Shown here: one piece after another, positions 13,229-25,518 of the stretch | Layout: each line of letters opens with the position of its first letter | Position numbering within the stretch: the first letter of the stretch is position 1 | Assembly (NCBI GenBank): GCA_030248225.1 | Contig: JASANE010003898.1 | Coordinates: forward strand, 1 to 64,000 | Reading direction: 5' to 3' | DNA: 64,000 nucleotides | Origin: Trileptium ribeirensis | Taxonomy: Eukaryota; Nematoda; Enoplea; Enoplida; Thoracostomopsidae | Translations under genes and position numbers: made by a program | Notes under the pieces: generated by a model | Seen by the model: only the letters and a program-made list of their open reading frames with translations | What the model was told of the DNA's origin: nothing | The model's database searches: none

Positions 13229-13817
13229 GCGAGAGCTCAAAAAAGGCCCTTCGCGTCTGTGGAGATGCCAGTTAATAAATAGTACAATACTGTGCAATGT
13301 CACCCAGAAATGACAGGTACTGGTCGACTCGAAAGACATTTTTGGCGCATACTGCACCTAACCATCCGCCAGCGTTGTCATACGATGAATCACAGTGGCT
13401 TTAGTCGCTACGCAAGTTTTCTAGACCTTTCTTTTGTTCAACACTGATCGCCCAAGTTTGAATTATGTATAGTACCGGTCAGAATAGAATGCTGCTCACT
13501 TGGTGGTCGCTAACTGCTCGGTCGATCTGAGACATTTTTTCATTTTTGATACGTATAGGGTATTTTGGCAGTTTCCGAGATTGACTTTGGAATATACATG
13601 TTTTACTGTAATTAAAAAACGCTGTGCTAAAAAATAATGGTCAACTAAGTCCAAAAACATACCCGTCGACATCATTGGCGCTACGTTCTTTGGTGGATGA
13701 TGTACAGTCTGAAACATATTATCAGCTAAAATAATGCTCGGATGGTAAATATCTGTCAGTTTATCATACATATCTGTGACAAAGCTTTCCACGCCTACTT
13801 CAGTTTTTGTAACTTAC

Positions 13818-13872
13818 CGCTAATGTGTACAAGCTTCAATTGGGCGACAACATTCAGACAACTCGAGGAAAA
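13818..13872 (-). CDS. Rictor: Probable 55-nt Rictor exon, variable region
   Basis: The acceptor TTCCGTTTCCATTAACAG and donor TTAGCG|gtaagt are both strong. Only one frame is open, giving FSSSCLNVVAQLKLVHIS, which leaves one base that joins in phase to the exon at 11910. There is no recognisable family motif; the call rests on splice sites, phase and position. Confidence 0.45.
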
Positions 13873-14574
13873 CTGTTAATGGAAACGGAAGCCCAATGCC
13901 TCTACAACGTTTTTATAGCCACATTAAACATAATTAGTACAGAAATGCATAAAACGGTTCTTCATTTTATCAAATTCCCCATTGTTCAAAACTCACCATG
14001 CAAATCATTTGCAGATCAATGGGCAAGCAAACCGGGGCTTTATCTGCACTGCTGTTCATCAAGCAAGGAAGGAATGATCTGAAAGTAAAAACATTTCCTG
14101 CTCATCCATGTTTTAACAGAAATATAAGCCGCACAACTGATCAAGCATACTTCTTCACTCAACAGCTTATTTTCATGAGAGTGGCCAAGCATATAGAAAT
14201 ATCTTCACATTAAAATCTCTGTATTTCCTAGATATTATTTTTTAAACAATAATGTCCACGCTAACGGCAGCCTTTTGATCCATGTTAAGGTGACAACTTC
14301 TGATTATTGAATAAGCCGTATCTTAGATGGACTTTCGCAGAGAATTTTGCCAGGAGACATGAGCCGAGGGCACCAGGTAGGCTTTGGCCGGGGGCATTCG
14401 AAAATTCCTAAGGGCCCCCGCCCTAATTTGGACGGCCCAGTCTTAATAGTTTGCAACTCTGGCCAGTGGTCGGTGAAGGGCATCTATTGTACAGCATGCG
14501 CCAGGAATGATTGTTGCCTTTCGAGCGAGTGAGCTATACTATATTTCTGGAAGCATAGAGCGAGCTGCGCTCAC

Positions 14575-14596
14575 AAAACTCATTAATGCGTGACGT
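14575..14596 (-). CDS. Rictor: Possible 22-nt Rictor microexon
   Basis: A 22-nt stretch lies between GCTTTCTCTCCCAG and GTTTT|gtgagc. It would convert phase 2 left by the 14853 exon into phase 0 needed by the 13872 exon, adding an arginine plus RHALMSF. The phases and splice sites fit, but the length is too small for an independent test. Confidence 0.3.
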
Positions 14597-14852
14597 CTGG
14601 GAGAGAAAGCTCCAATTAGTGATAGTTTACGGCTTACATGTAAAGAGGTAGGCTTAGGCTAAATCTTAAAATTAGCCTGTTGAAAAATTTCGAGAATTAG
14701 TTAGTTATACCAAAATTACGACCAAAGGATTGATGAGTCACGATATGAACGTTATTATTCCCAGCTTATAAGCGGATAGTTTACTAATAATGGCATTTGT
14801 CACAGAATTAAGCAAACCACAAATAACAACAGTTAAACTATCAGTGATTCAC

Positions 14853-15224
14853 CTATTTGTAGGGGACGTGTGTCCACTTTGCCCACCACCACTGGAGCTC
14901 CCATCCGAACCAGGACTGCTTTGCTCAGGACTGTAAGACCCAGGACGATTATTGTTATAGTTTTGACGACCCGTCATAATATCACGCGAGTAGTATGAGC
15001 GATTATTTGAGCCAGTTGTTGCAGCTGATTGACAAAGCTCGAGTGAATTTAGGCGCAGCAATAGATTACTTTTTACAGCGGTCGACCCACGACGCCAGAA
15101 GTGCCTGTCTTGCAAGCAACGCAGCCGAGACATACCATCGATGTCTTGATCACTCAAAAGTAGCGTCGGCAGCAGCTGATCAACAGATCCAAGGGTTGGC
15201 GATGTCGACGAGACAGATATTTGC
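14853..15224 (-). CDS. Rictor: Rictor exon, Ser/Asn-rich variable region
   Basis: This is 123 codons between the strong acceptor GTTCTTCAATTTCAG and the donor AATAG|gtgaat. The peptide starts QISVSSTSPTLGSVDQLLPT, has a short basic and aromatic island CLQDRHFWRRGS, and ends in a low-complexity tail with GRQNYNNNRPGSYSPEQSSP and several Ser-Pro pairs. Low-complexity, Ser-Pro-rich sequence is expected between the Rictor_V and C-terminal segments. The phase matches the 17849 exon exactly. The exon lies inside the right arm of the giant inverted repeat, and its copy in the left arm is broken. Confidence 0.68.
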
Positions 15225-15299
15225 CTGAAATTGAAGAACAATATTCATAATCCAGTAGCTTGTCTGATCGCCAAGGAGTTGAATTATGAGCAATGAATA

Positions 15300-16740
15300 G
15301 GTAATTTACGTCAGCAGTTATTAAACTTTATACAAGAGAGAAAAAATTCCCTTGACGGGCAAGGAAAAATAAACCCTTACGCTTGGGAAAATGATTTTTA
15401 TACTGCTGTATTGGAAAAAATTGCCAAAAAAATTTACTAGACATTCTGACATTGAAGAGTAGAGATCTCGTGAGCATATTTCAATCAATTTTCAGCAAAG
15501 TCCGCGGTGCAGGAAACCGCAATGCCAACGTTGCATAGGCAGCAATATGGAGCATCAACTTACAAAGTCAGCCGAATATCAAACATGTTGCTTAAACAGT
15601 TGCGAAGATATACTGGCTTATTGCGTATTTAGCCTCTCACAGGTCCATTCGTAAACCCATTTTGACCCGACCATGCAGTGTACGACAACACAATGGCAAC
15701 AGACGATACACAGCTGCACAGAGACCGGACTGCTCTACAAAAGCCTATTATTATTCGTATATCCTAAGCTATTATGGAGTGACGTGAGACTGCTAATACG
15801 TATTTTTGGCCTCATGGAAACCTTTCAAAAACCAATTTTGATTCAAACCTGCAGCGTAAATATGGACAATAAATTATCAACACCGCTATGTGGCTACATA
15901 GACGAAACAGTGATCTACAAGATGACTAAGATGCAAAGCTCCAGGGACTACCATAGAGGCCCATTCAAATACCCATTTCCCTCCAACTCTGCAGCATAAA
16001 TAATGACAATATATAGCGATTACATAGACGATGAATTGAAAACGTGTATAATTTAGGCATTTTCGGCTACCCCCCCCCCGGCAAAAATTCGGGTACCCCC
16101 GGCTCAAAGCCCCTGTTAACAAAAATTAACGTCTTAACGCGACAAAATCCCGCAAAAAAATTGGTCCTCCAGCAAAATCCGACAGGTAAGCCGGATGGCC
16201 CCCGGCTATAATTTCCGAGGTTTGGACTAGCCAGCATACAGGCGGCACGGACAGGAATAAATGTACAAAAACGTACGTAATAACGTTCGTTTATAAAATA
16301 ACGTTACAACATTCGTTGCGTTTACGTTCAGTTAATAAACGCAAAAAAATTCGTTATAAAATACGACAAATTTTGTTTACGTTTACGATCGTTCGCGTTC
16401 TTTTTATGCACTTATTTTAGTCGGTGACTCTAGCTCCGGGGATTACGGAGATATAGTTAATTACCTGTGTTTTGGTCTCTAAGGCTCGTTCAAAAACCAA
16501 GCTTTGATTCAATCGAGTAGTGTAATTGATGACAAGCGCAGCTTCTATATAGAGGACGGACGAACTGTTCTACACAATAATAAGTCCAATATCGCCCATC
16601 TTATTGGTTATCAGATATGGACGTATTGGTGCATTTCGGTTTTAGCGGCCTTAAAAACACATTTGGATCTAATTCTGGACCCAGCGACAATATTGTGGAA
16701 AAGCTATATGCCTATAATGTTTCATAGAGCATTTATTATG
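15300..16740. other. Intron sequence in the right arm, no gene seen
   Basis: This is Rictor intron between the 17849 and 15224 exons. It holds a poly-C run (about 16070) and a T/A-rich stretch with TTATAAACGAACGTTATTAC-like sequence (about 16280). No exon with paired splice sites and similarity was found. Confidence 0.55.
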
Positions 16741-16744
16741 GCAG

Positions 16745-17187
16745 ATTGTTGCGATGAGAATGTTTTGTAGGACCCGTTTCTGATCTTACCTGAGCCCCTT
16801 CGGCTTGCTTTTACGGAAGAAATATGCTTCAATTCGTTTGTCGAGTCGATTGTTGCGATACAGAAAAGAGAATGTTTTGTAGGACCCGTTTCTGATCTTA
16901 CCTGAGCCCCTTCGGCTTGCTTTTACGGAAGAAATATGCTTCAATTCGTTTGTCGAGTCGATTGTTGCGATACAGAAAAGAGAATGTTTTGTAGGACCCG
17001 TTTCTGATCTTACCTGAGCCGCTTCGGCTTGCTTTTACGGAAGAAATATGCTTCAATTCGTTTGTCGAGTCGATTGTTGCGATACAGAAAAGAGAATGTT
17101 TTGTAGGACCCGTTTCTGATCTTACCTGAGCCCCTTCGGCTTTGCTTTTACGGAAGAAATATGCTTCAATTCGTTTGTCGAGTCTAA
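16745..17187. repeat. 112-bp tandem repeat, about 4 units, outer end of the right arm
   Basis: GAATGTTTTGTAGGACCC recurs at 16758, 16870, 16982 and 17094, exactly 112 bases apart, with units almost identical. The unit contains a CGAAG/CTTCG-type inverted core and TTGTCGAGTCGATTGTTGCG. The irregular counterpart is at 1-340 in reverse orientation. Confidence 0.93.
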
Positions 17188-17848
17188 GTTAAGGGCACAA
17201 ATATAGATTTCAAGCTTTCAATAATGAGCTATCGCGCCATTCAATCTGCATAGTCAAAGTTCTTATGCGTGTCAACCTAAAATCCCAAAAGGACACTGTC
17301 AAATTTCACAGCTGTACGGCTGGCAAGAATTGTTTTCTTGGCTCGTTTCACTCACAACACTCAGAGTTCAAAGGTCGACGAACATTATTCATTTGTGGAC
17401 AGCACTGAAACGTTTTCAAATGAACGTCCTGAGCCAAATTTAGTGTCATTTCACAAATATCGCAATACTCTTCAAAAATGACATCGGAAATCTGAGAGTT
17501 TCGATGAACCGGAAAGTCAAACTAAAGCTGGTGCCACAACTAGTGTATTTTTGTAATATTTGGAATAATTATTTTTGGAACAGAGCCTAGAATAATCTTG
17601 AAAAAACCCGATCAAATAAATGATATAAACTGTATCCAACAAATGGCACCGTTACTGCAGTATACGATACACGACCTACACCAAAACTTAATAGTAGTAA
17701 AAAAATACAAAATGACAGGTTCCCACACTTATTCGGAAAATATTAGCATAGCCAATCAATACCCGTGCACACCGGCAATGCAATATTTATTTATTAATTG
17801 AAGACAAACTAACCTTAAAACCATAATCAAACGAGACAAAAGACTTAC
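17188..17848. other. Intron, no gene seen
   Basis: This unique AT-rich sequence between the outer end of the inverted repeat and the donor of the 17849 exon has no repeat, RNA or coding feature I can support. Confidence 0.55.
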
Positions 17849-18242
17849 CGAGAGCTGCTGCATGCCGAGCGATCCTTATTTGCGGACTGATGGTCGCCGT
17901 TCGTTCCGTCTTCAGTTGGAGCTCCCGTTCTCTGTTGGTCCGGTTCAATAATAGTTGTTGTTGCTGTGCAACCCGTAGCAAAACAATTATCACCCGGATT
18001 CACAGCGTGAAGCTTGAATAGTTGACGGATCTGATTGGTTGCTTGCAGCGAGATCTTGCGCCGCGGCAAACCCGGTGACACAACCGCGACCGCTATTTCT
18101 GGTGTGTCCTCGTGGAGCAGCTGCGTGACCACGTTTAGACTACTTGGAGAATTGAAATGTGTTGCCTTGTCGGTAATGCTGCAACAATGCGTCTTTACAG
18201 AGCGTTTGGCAATCCTTCTGACTACCCACGCTGTAGCAGTAA
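17849..18242 (-). CDS. Rictor: Rictor exon, end of the Rictor_V segment into the Ser-rich region
   Basis: A 394-nt exon lies between GCTGTGAACAAAG and CTCTCG|gtaagt. The peptide begins TATAWVVRRIAKRSVKTHC, close to the family pattern C-V-Y-V-L-G-L-I-A-K-T, then loses similarity. It continues as a linker with SPGLPRRKISLQ, which contains a basic R-R-x-S-type sequence, and ends in a Thr/Ser/Asn-rich tail finishing RSACSSS. Its last two bases plus the first base of the 15224 exon form an arginine codon. Entry from the 28011 exon is off by one base (see that exon). A second frame is also open at the 5' end but stops inside the exon and does not fit the exit phase. Confidence 0.72.
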
Positions 18243-18699
18243 CTTTGTTCACAGCGCAAACAGAACAAAACTATTAGTCTGATGTATGTTGCTGAATTTA
18301 CGTTAGTTCTCGCCCGCATGTGAAATGTGCTTGTACTTTACAGGCAACCTAAGTATCGTCACAGACAAATGCATAAAACGCGAACGAATGAACCTCCGAA
18401 TACAAACGAACATTGTAACGTTCGTTTATAAACAACTCTTGTGGCGTTCGTTTTTATGCACTTGTGGAGCGAGGGGGACGGAATGAGTGTGGCTAACTCT
18501 GTTCTTTTTGACGATTTTGTCGCTCCAAATTCAGGTTCCTAAGCCCGCCTAAAGTACTATTGATGACAATGATACGGTCATTTTATGCGTGAGCCGACTT
18601 TATGTGCGTACATCTAGGTTGCTCTTCTGTCAAGTCTTTTCACGATTGTAAAAGCGATGAAGGCGAACAAAACACGATTTTGCCTTATGTACGCGTACA

Positions 18700-18970
18700 T
18701 GATTTGTAATGCAGGTGTTGTTTGTGATCACTATTTGCGATTTAGCATCACATTTTGCCGATCGCGTTTTTTCTCGTATGCTACAATAAACAAATAAACC
18801 TCGAACATTGCTGTCTGATTCACAATGTCATTTGATACATGCGGACAAACGTGCGAAATGAATAAATGTGCGTGAACGTAAATTCCATTCATACATCGAA
18901 GAGGTCATTTTCGCGTACACCAAAATGGGAACACCAATGACAAATATGTGAACGCGAGTTTCTGCGCGAA
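18700..18970 (-). repeat. Dispersed repeat, copy 1 (inverted relative to 61510-61830)
   Basis: The reverse complement contains CGCACGTTTGTCCGCAT, CAATGTTCGAGGT, a run ending GCATACGA followed by AAAACGC, and GATCGGCAAAATG. The same blocks occur in the same order on the plus strand at 61650-61800. It is probably an unidentified transposable element fragment. Confidence 0.65.
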
Positions 18971-20325
18971 TCAGTTCGTGATTTTGACAAAAGAACAACT
19001 GGTGCAGCCAACTAAAGTGGTCCCACTCTTTAGCCGTATACCAAATCAGAAGTCTATATTTCTTGTTCCAATCATCAATAACACAAAAAAACTTTTGAAA
19101 TTTATAAATCACAAATTTTAAGAAAAATTATTAAAGCGTGATTTTTATGCAGCAGAGCTGTAATACCTGTCTTATTTGATGCAAATCAAGCAAATACTAT
19201 TGCTTATATGGAGTTTAGCAATCCCGAAAACCAATCGACGCCTTGGACTCACCCACAGACATCTATATTGGAAAAGTGGTGAAAATGTTACCTATATTTG
19301 GTGCCAAAATTTACCAAATTTTGATTCATCCCACAGTGTAAATAACACAGCCATTATGGTGTTAAAACGATGAAACCAACTGGCTCAACGGATTAAATAA
19401 CCCTATAATCCCATGATTCACGTCCAACAAACAAACTTTGAAACTTTAACTTTTTTGGGTTATATATTTTTTAAACTTTGGCTCATAGCTCGAAAACCAA
19501 GAGCTCTGACAAAAAATGCACAACAGCAAAGTTGTAGCTCTCGATGTGAGGATAAGAGATACGTTTTTCGCTGCGATGATTCTATCTCGAGATGTAGGTC
19601 ACGAAACAAAGATACCCAGATGGCCAAAATAAATTGTGCCTCTTTACCTCTTCGGGGCCCATTTTGACCAGGAAGACAGTAGGCGGCTTTAGTGTCTAAT
19701 GAAAGGGCACAAATTGAATTTGTGATGACATAAAAAAATCTGTGACAGTGCCTGGGACACAAAAAAGTGTGAAAAATTATCAAAAGCTAAACAAATTTCG
19801 GTCGATTTGCACTAACCAAAATTTTAATTTTATTTCTACTTCAATTACACTCTGATTTCTGACCGTAACGGTAAGGCTGTGTTCACAACCATGCACTGCA
19901 TCCTATCCAAATCACATGCGCCCAGGCTTTGAGTTCACACTGTATACGATCCGATCCAACGATATCAAACTCCATGGCTATTGTATGAGCCTCTATTTAT
20001 ATATTTTCAGTTTTTATCCGATTTGTATTTGACAAAATTGAGCATGCTGCCTCGGATAGGATCGGGATACGGATGGAACGTGAACACTCTAGATAAAAAA
20101 TGCAAGTGCAAATCGGACTGGATGCAATATAAACACGGCCTAACGAATGACGCGTTAGTACTGCGTGACCTTAAGGAGAACGGTGATTTGTTCATTATAA
20201 ATTTAGTTACATCGAATTAAATCACTTTAAATTCTGCCTTAATATGGCCCGAAAACAGCTGTTAAGGGAAAAACCTAGAACGTGTAGGTTTCGGTGTAAT
20301 TTCAGAGATATTTAGTATTGTTACA
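18971..20325. other. Intron with a weak dispersed repeat, no gene
   Basis: The stretch 19215-19470 shares ATCTATATTGGAAAA-like, GGTGCCAAAATTTA-like, TTAAATAACCCTAT and AAACTTTGA blocks with 45150-45400. No coding exon was found. Confidence 0.45.
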
Positions 20326-20842
20326 CAATAAGAGTCAGAGCGGCCATGGCACAATACGAGCCAGAGCGGCCGTGGTATAATAAAAGCCACAACGGCCGTG
20401 GTACAATAGGAGCCCGAGCGGCCGTGGTACAACAAGAGCAACGGCGTGGTACAATAATAGCCAGAGCGGCCGTGGTACAATAAAAGTCAGAGCGGAGCTG
20501 GTACAACAAAAGCCAGAACGGCCGTGTTGCAATAAGAGCCAGAGGGTCCGCGGTACAATACGATATACAGTAGCCATGGTACAATAGGAGTCAAAGCGAC
20601 CGTGTTACAATAAGAGCCACAACGGCCATGCTACGATAAGAGCCGGCGCGTTGGTGGTACAACAAGAGTCAGAGCGGTCGTGGTGCAATAAAAGCCAGAG
20701 CGGCCGTGGTACAATAAAATCCAGAGCGGAGGTGGTACAACAAGAGCCAGAGCGGCCGTGGTACAATAAGAGCCAGAGTGGTCGTAGTAAAATAAGAGCC
20801 AGAGTGGTCGTGAAACAACAAGAGCCAAAGCGGCTATAGTAC
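20326..20842. repeat. 26-bp minisatellite, about 20 copies
   Basis: The consensus repeat is close to GAGCCAGAGCGGCCGTGGTA followed by CAATAA, with starts 26 bases apart (CGGCC at 20341, 20367 and 20393). Copies differ at several positions. Because 26 is not a multiple of 3, the frames rotate and yield apparent Leu/Tyr-rich open frames on the minus strand, which I do not regard as genes. Confidence 0.95.
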
Positions 20843-21184
20843 AACTTAGTGCTAGAAGAACAAAAACAGGGGCGCACCACTAGTTTGAAAAGTGGGGGGG
20901 GGTCCGCTTCAGACAGAAGTCAGAGTGTCACTACATGATTGAGAAAATAAAGTGAATAAGAACTACAACGCAATATAACATGAAACTGCATTGTTTCCTT
21001 TATGCATGAGTAAACTTAACTGCGATGCTTACAATCCTATTTCGTCTAAAGCATATGCGATTCCGTTCTTCGGTGAACACAAGTTCCATATTTATATAAA
21101 AGAACAGAAATTATTCCGTTTCGTATTTCATACACAATTTGAAATGTTCGCGAACAGTTTGAGCTAAGTACAGCAGCCGGGTTC

Positions 21185-22738
21185 AGGGCCGTCCACAAAG
21201 GGGATAGGGAGCGGCCCCCTACAAAAATGCTAGCGCCCCACATTTTTGTCGTTGAGTACTTTTTGATAGAGCCAGCAAAAGTACCGTTCACCCCCCCGGT
21301 ATGGTGCGGTAGCAACGGCACTGGCCGGATTGCGTTCGCCAATTGCGTTGAATAACAGAAATAGGTGGAAGTTCGTAACGGCTGTTCAAATGCAAGTTTT
21401 GTTCTCCAACAACGTTTTGTACATGGTGTCAAAGCAGGATGGTTGGCTTCGCATCTTAAGTTTACGCTTGCACTATATAGAAACAACTAGAAAGAACCAA
21501 ATATGTTAATTCTATTTTCCTTGAAAACGAATTCTTTGCATATCGCGGATAAATCGATCTTCGAAACCAGTTCTTTATGACTATTGAGAAGAGCTAAGTG
21601 ATTGAGCCTCGAGTTTGACATAGATGATCTGAGCCAAGTTTTGAGTCGGCGCATTGAGGAAAACGATCGCTCAGGCGTAGCAGTAGTTGGCGGCACGACG
21701 AGAATCAGATGTGTAAGCTTTTCGATCTGCTTAAAAATTGATCTGCTTCCTAAATCCATGTTTTGAATGGCGTTGGCAACCGATTCAGTTGAAACAAACT
21801 GATGTGGAAAAAGCGCAAATTCATGCTGCAACATATCCAAGTCAAACTCGTCGTGATACAACGGCGGTAATTGTGCCACATCTTTATTCAGCAATGTATT
21901 CTCCAAACACTGCAACAGCTCCATGTGCGGTTGATCAAAGCGATCCGAAATTCCAGTCATGACAATATCCAGGAACTCAAACCATATTTGCCGGTAGTGG
22001 TTCATAGCTGTTTTTGCAACATGGAGAGTTTCTGGGCTGAGAATGTACTCGAAACGCTTTGGAGGACGCTTTGTACGAGGCACTGCAGCAGGTGTTATGT
22101 CCAGTTGTTTCGTCGCTGTTTCAACCCGTTCCCATATCTCTCTAAATCCTTCATCTGACCGCAGCTCTTGAAGCTTCTGTATTGTTGAGTGTGCCAAGCG
22201 TTTTGCTGCTGAAACAGTCATGTGTGGATCTTGCAACTTAATCGCCAAAAATTCAGTTTTGGAAAAAAACCTTTTCACACATGACAATACCCAAATAGAT
22301 CGTTGATCGCTCCAGTTGCGCAACCAGTCCACTTGCCTTGGCTGCGGAGTCATGATTAGTGTTTCTGTTGGCTATCTCTGCCAGAGTTACTAACACCAAT
22401 CGATACTGATCAACTGAGCATAATTGGGCCAGTGGCTTTCGTCGAACAACCCAGCGGGTGGGGCACAATGTCTGTGGGACGGACACAACATCTATTTCCA
22501 GCTGCTGGCCCATTTCCTTTAGGAGAGAAATGCGATGAGCAGATTCCCCGACCAATTTGCCCACTTCATGCACCAATTGTAAGCTATCTCTAATAAGAGG
22601 AATACGCCGAGAGGGTTCTTGAACACATAAATTTAAGCTGTGGTTGACGCAGTGGACAAACAAAGCTTTTGGTACTTGTTCTAAGATTCTGGTTTTTACG
22701 CCTGTGTGCACAATACATAGAACATAATGCAAAACCAT
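21185..22738 (-). pseudogene. Broken hAT transposase (ZMYM1-like lineage)
   Basis: Two overlapping minus-strand frames (22738-22253 and 22353-21487) together form the C-terminal two thirds of a hAT transposase, a cut-and-paste enzyme with an RNase H fold. The upstream frame has HCVNHSLNL and LCPTRWVVRR. The downstream frame has an all-helical part and the hAT dimerisation block TATPERSFSSMRRLKTWLRS, ending INIFGSF and a stop. A frameshift in 22253-22353 separates the frames, and the N-terminal zinc finger and first catalytic part are missing. CAGGGCCGTCC at 21185 looks like a hAT terminal sequence; its partner was not found. It sits in a Rictor intron. Confidence 0.85.
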
Positions 22739-22977
22739 ATGAGTATTAAGTAATAATTATGAATAAAAAACAATGTTAATACGCAATACAGACATGAATA
22801 AAAAACAAACCAAAGCTAAAAGCTGATTAGTTAGATTTAAAAACATAAAGAATATTTTTTAAGTGTACCAAAATTGGAAAAAATAAATGTTGTTCGTGTA
22901 GCGTATTATATTCAACGCATCGCTTCGTTACGAGGGAGCACGAGCTCCTGTCTGCTGAACTGTGAATATTTTGACTT

Positions 22978-23286
22978 TTATATTTCAAATGCCGAATGAT
23001 ATTTCAAGGGGGGACTTGTCCCTGAGTGATTATGACAGGAAAAGTGGGGGGTCCGCAGACCCTTGGACCCCCGCACCCTGAAAAGTGGAGGGTCCGGACC
23101 CCCGGGACCCCCACGGGTGGCGCGCCCATGAACAAAAACAACATACTCTTTTAGCTTCGTACTGAGTTCGATCGACGGCAAAACAGGAGAATCGGTACTA
23201 GCGTCTTGAAATGAACGATTGCTATCGTCTGCGAAATGTTTCTCTCGAAATTTATCATCTTCTGCACTGTCTGAAAAAATACACAA
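22978..23286 (-). other. Unplaced exon-like open frame beside the hAT remnant
   Basis: After a strong acceptor (TTGTGTATTTTTTCAG, exon start about 23274) an acidic peptide follows, including SAEDDKFREKHFADDSNRSF and then LPSIELSTKLKEY, before running into a G/C-rich block with repeated GGGTCCGGACCCCC-like sequence at 23035-23110. It could be the N-terminal part of the hAT transpos­ase gene, a lost gene fragment, or chance. It does not fit between the flanking Rictor exons, which join to each other. Confidence 0.3.
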
Positions 23287-23289
23287 TAA

Positions 23290-25515
23290 TTATACAGCAG
23301 CAGGCTTCTTCAACTTATCTAAACTAGGGAACTCTCGAGGACAAGGTTTTTGAATTCCGAGTGTAGCAGCATATTCTTTTGTTTCTCGCAACACAATAAT
23401 ATACGAAATTGCCCACAAACCCATATCTTATCTTTTATAACGAGCAACGTATCGTACTTCTAGCAGCGCAACTACCAAAGCTATACGGTGTCTAAATACG
23501 ATGTACCAAAAGAACCCACTCAGACGCATATTGTTTGAACCATTGCAGTGATATATTTTTATTGCTTTTACCACAGTTTTCATATCTCATGGCCGCAATA
23601 AAACATCTTTGGACCCAAATCCCGGATGCAACAGCGTTACAGTTTTATAGAGCTTTAATTTTTCTGTAAATGAGCTTTTTTGACTGAAATATCTGCACCC
23701 ATTGACGAGAGAAAACCAAGAACTCGCTAAAACGCGCCCCGGTTTGACTAGGCCCTTCGGTCAACTTTTAGGGGGGGGCAGGTGATAGAATCATTTTATA
23801 TCTTCATGCATCCTAGCAGAATTTTCAGCGAATCGAGAAGCCAGACTGCTGAGCATAACCTGGAATTTCCTAGTCCGGAACTATTGGGACTGAAAGCACC
23901 TAGGGTCACACAGTGCAGTAGTTACTAGAAAACTTGAAAAGCGTGTAACCTAAGGACTGACTGCAATTATGGACTGACTGCAATATATATAAACAAATTT
24001 TGACGACCTTTAGGCCGCATGAAAACATTTGGGATTATGTAATCAAAATACTGAAAAAATCGCATATTTATGAGCACACCAGATGAAGGTTAGCTGTTTT
24101 AGCACCGAAAAGTTGTACCTGGGAACATATGGAACTAGGGGATATCTCCCCCTTTGGCGAAGCGAGTACATAGAAGCTAAGAAAGCAGCGATTTTCAGTG
24201 ACCATCGGAATTTAACCAGTAACAATACATCAAGCTACGACATTTTTTCACAAAACTATTTGCGATGCGCAGTCTTTCGCCGCACCGCGTAGCTACAGCA
24301 GCAAACGTGGCCGTGACATCCTGTATCTGGCCTCTTCAAGCTGATCTTGTCCAATAACACATAGTGGTCGTCTATATGGTTCAATGATTAAGCTAAACGA
24401 GTCCAGGTGATACTATCATTATAAATTAAAATTTATATTGTCACAGCCAAGAAACTGAGAATGTTGTGGCTCTGAATCTGAATCATCAGCCAAATTTAAA
24501 TACTACGAAAAGGATACTTCAATCGTTGTCATTCCAAGTGCAGTGATCAAACGTTTTGCTTCACTCAGAGTGGCTCTCACATTAGCGATATGGCGGATAT
24601 CGAGAATCGGAGGGCTTCTATGGCAAGATTTATTTGTATCAGCTGGTTACACAGAAAACGCCCCGTAGACATTTTAAGCTCAGCATAAATACACAACAGT
24701 CTATTCCCGCATCTCGAGGGCCAATTATCCTTGGAAATTGGAAGAAATTTTGGGCTACGTCAGCTGAACTATTTTCGGGCTATAAGCCTATTTCCAGAAT
24801 TTCAAATGTTATTTAATGTTATATTAATATCAAAAAAGCTGCCAATCACGCCTGTACCTTGCTTCGGCGACAGGTTATGTCTCGTTGAGCGACATTCCCA
24901 ACCAACATCAGACAGCAATCTCTGACCGCGCTTCGTTCGAGCAACCAGACCAATAGCAAGAAATGCCGTACTAAAATTAAACTATAATACCACATATTAT
25001 ATAATTTTATGGTTGACAGTCAGAATTATAGCGTTAAAACCCTAGAAGAAATCCCATCGTTTGACCCAGTGAATACGAAATCGTTGAAACGGCACAGGAT
25101 TGATCGCGCCTCAAGGAACATTAGAACAATAATGTATTTAGAGTGCACTACGACGAAATCCGCTCAATAAATCATTATAATTGTGCTAAAACTAGATCGA
25201 GGGATACTAATTCGAGTTCGAGCACTATCCGCGGCTGTTGGAATATCCTTGAAGCAGCACAGATGTCGTATTAAGATAGTCAGAATATCGTACAAGATTA
25301 TTTTGCCTTGCTTATAAAACATACTACTAAGTGGAACAACCATGTTGAGTAGTAGTTTTAACTAAAATTTTGGCATCGGCTAAATAACAGGTTATTTTAA
25401 ATTCTTATTTCCCCACAATTACACGCTGTGTTCAAAATCAATTCTAGCCTATGACGTGTTATTACACGTGCCTATCATATCATCAAAGATTTATCTGCGT
25501 ATTTCATTGGAGGTT
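23290..25515. other. Intron, no gene seen
   Basis: AT-rich sequence without a recognisable coding or RNA feature. Short open frames on both strands (for example near 24043-24292) overlap and have no splice support. Confidence 0.5.
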
Positions 25516-25518
25516 TTG

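Larger units (their letters stand above)
8377..17187. repeat. Right arm of the giant inverted repeat (clean copy)
   Basis: This arm mirrors 1-8363. It carries intact Rictor exons, a clean 127-bp array and, at its outer end, clean 112-bp units. It runs into ordinary Rictor intron sequence without a visible break, so it looks like the genuine locus. From 8377 to 10040 I see no coding exon, only noncoding repeat-like sequence. Confidence 0.9.

Noticed and set aside
1..17187. Giant foldback, Polinton or Galileo-like transposon
   Set aside because: No transposase, integrase or polymerase lies inside. The arms contain Rictor exons, and the one-sided degradation points to a sequencing artefact.
18140..18242. 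Second frame at the start of the 17849-18242 exon (CYSVGSQKDC)
   Set aside because: It stops inside the exon and its exit phase does not match the next exon. The other frame has the better family match and correct exit phase.
20262..20880. Leu/Tyr-rich repeated open frames
   Set aside because: By-product of the 26-bp minisatellite; several frames are open at once.
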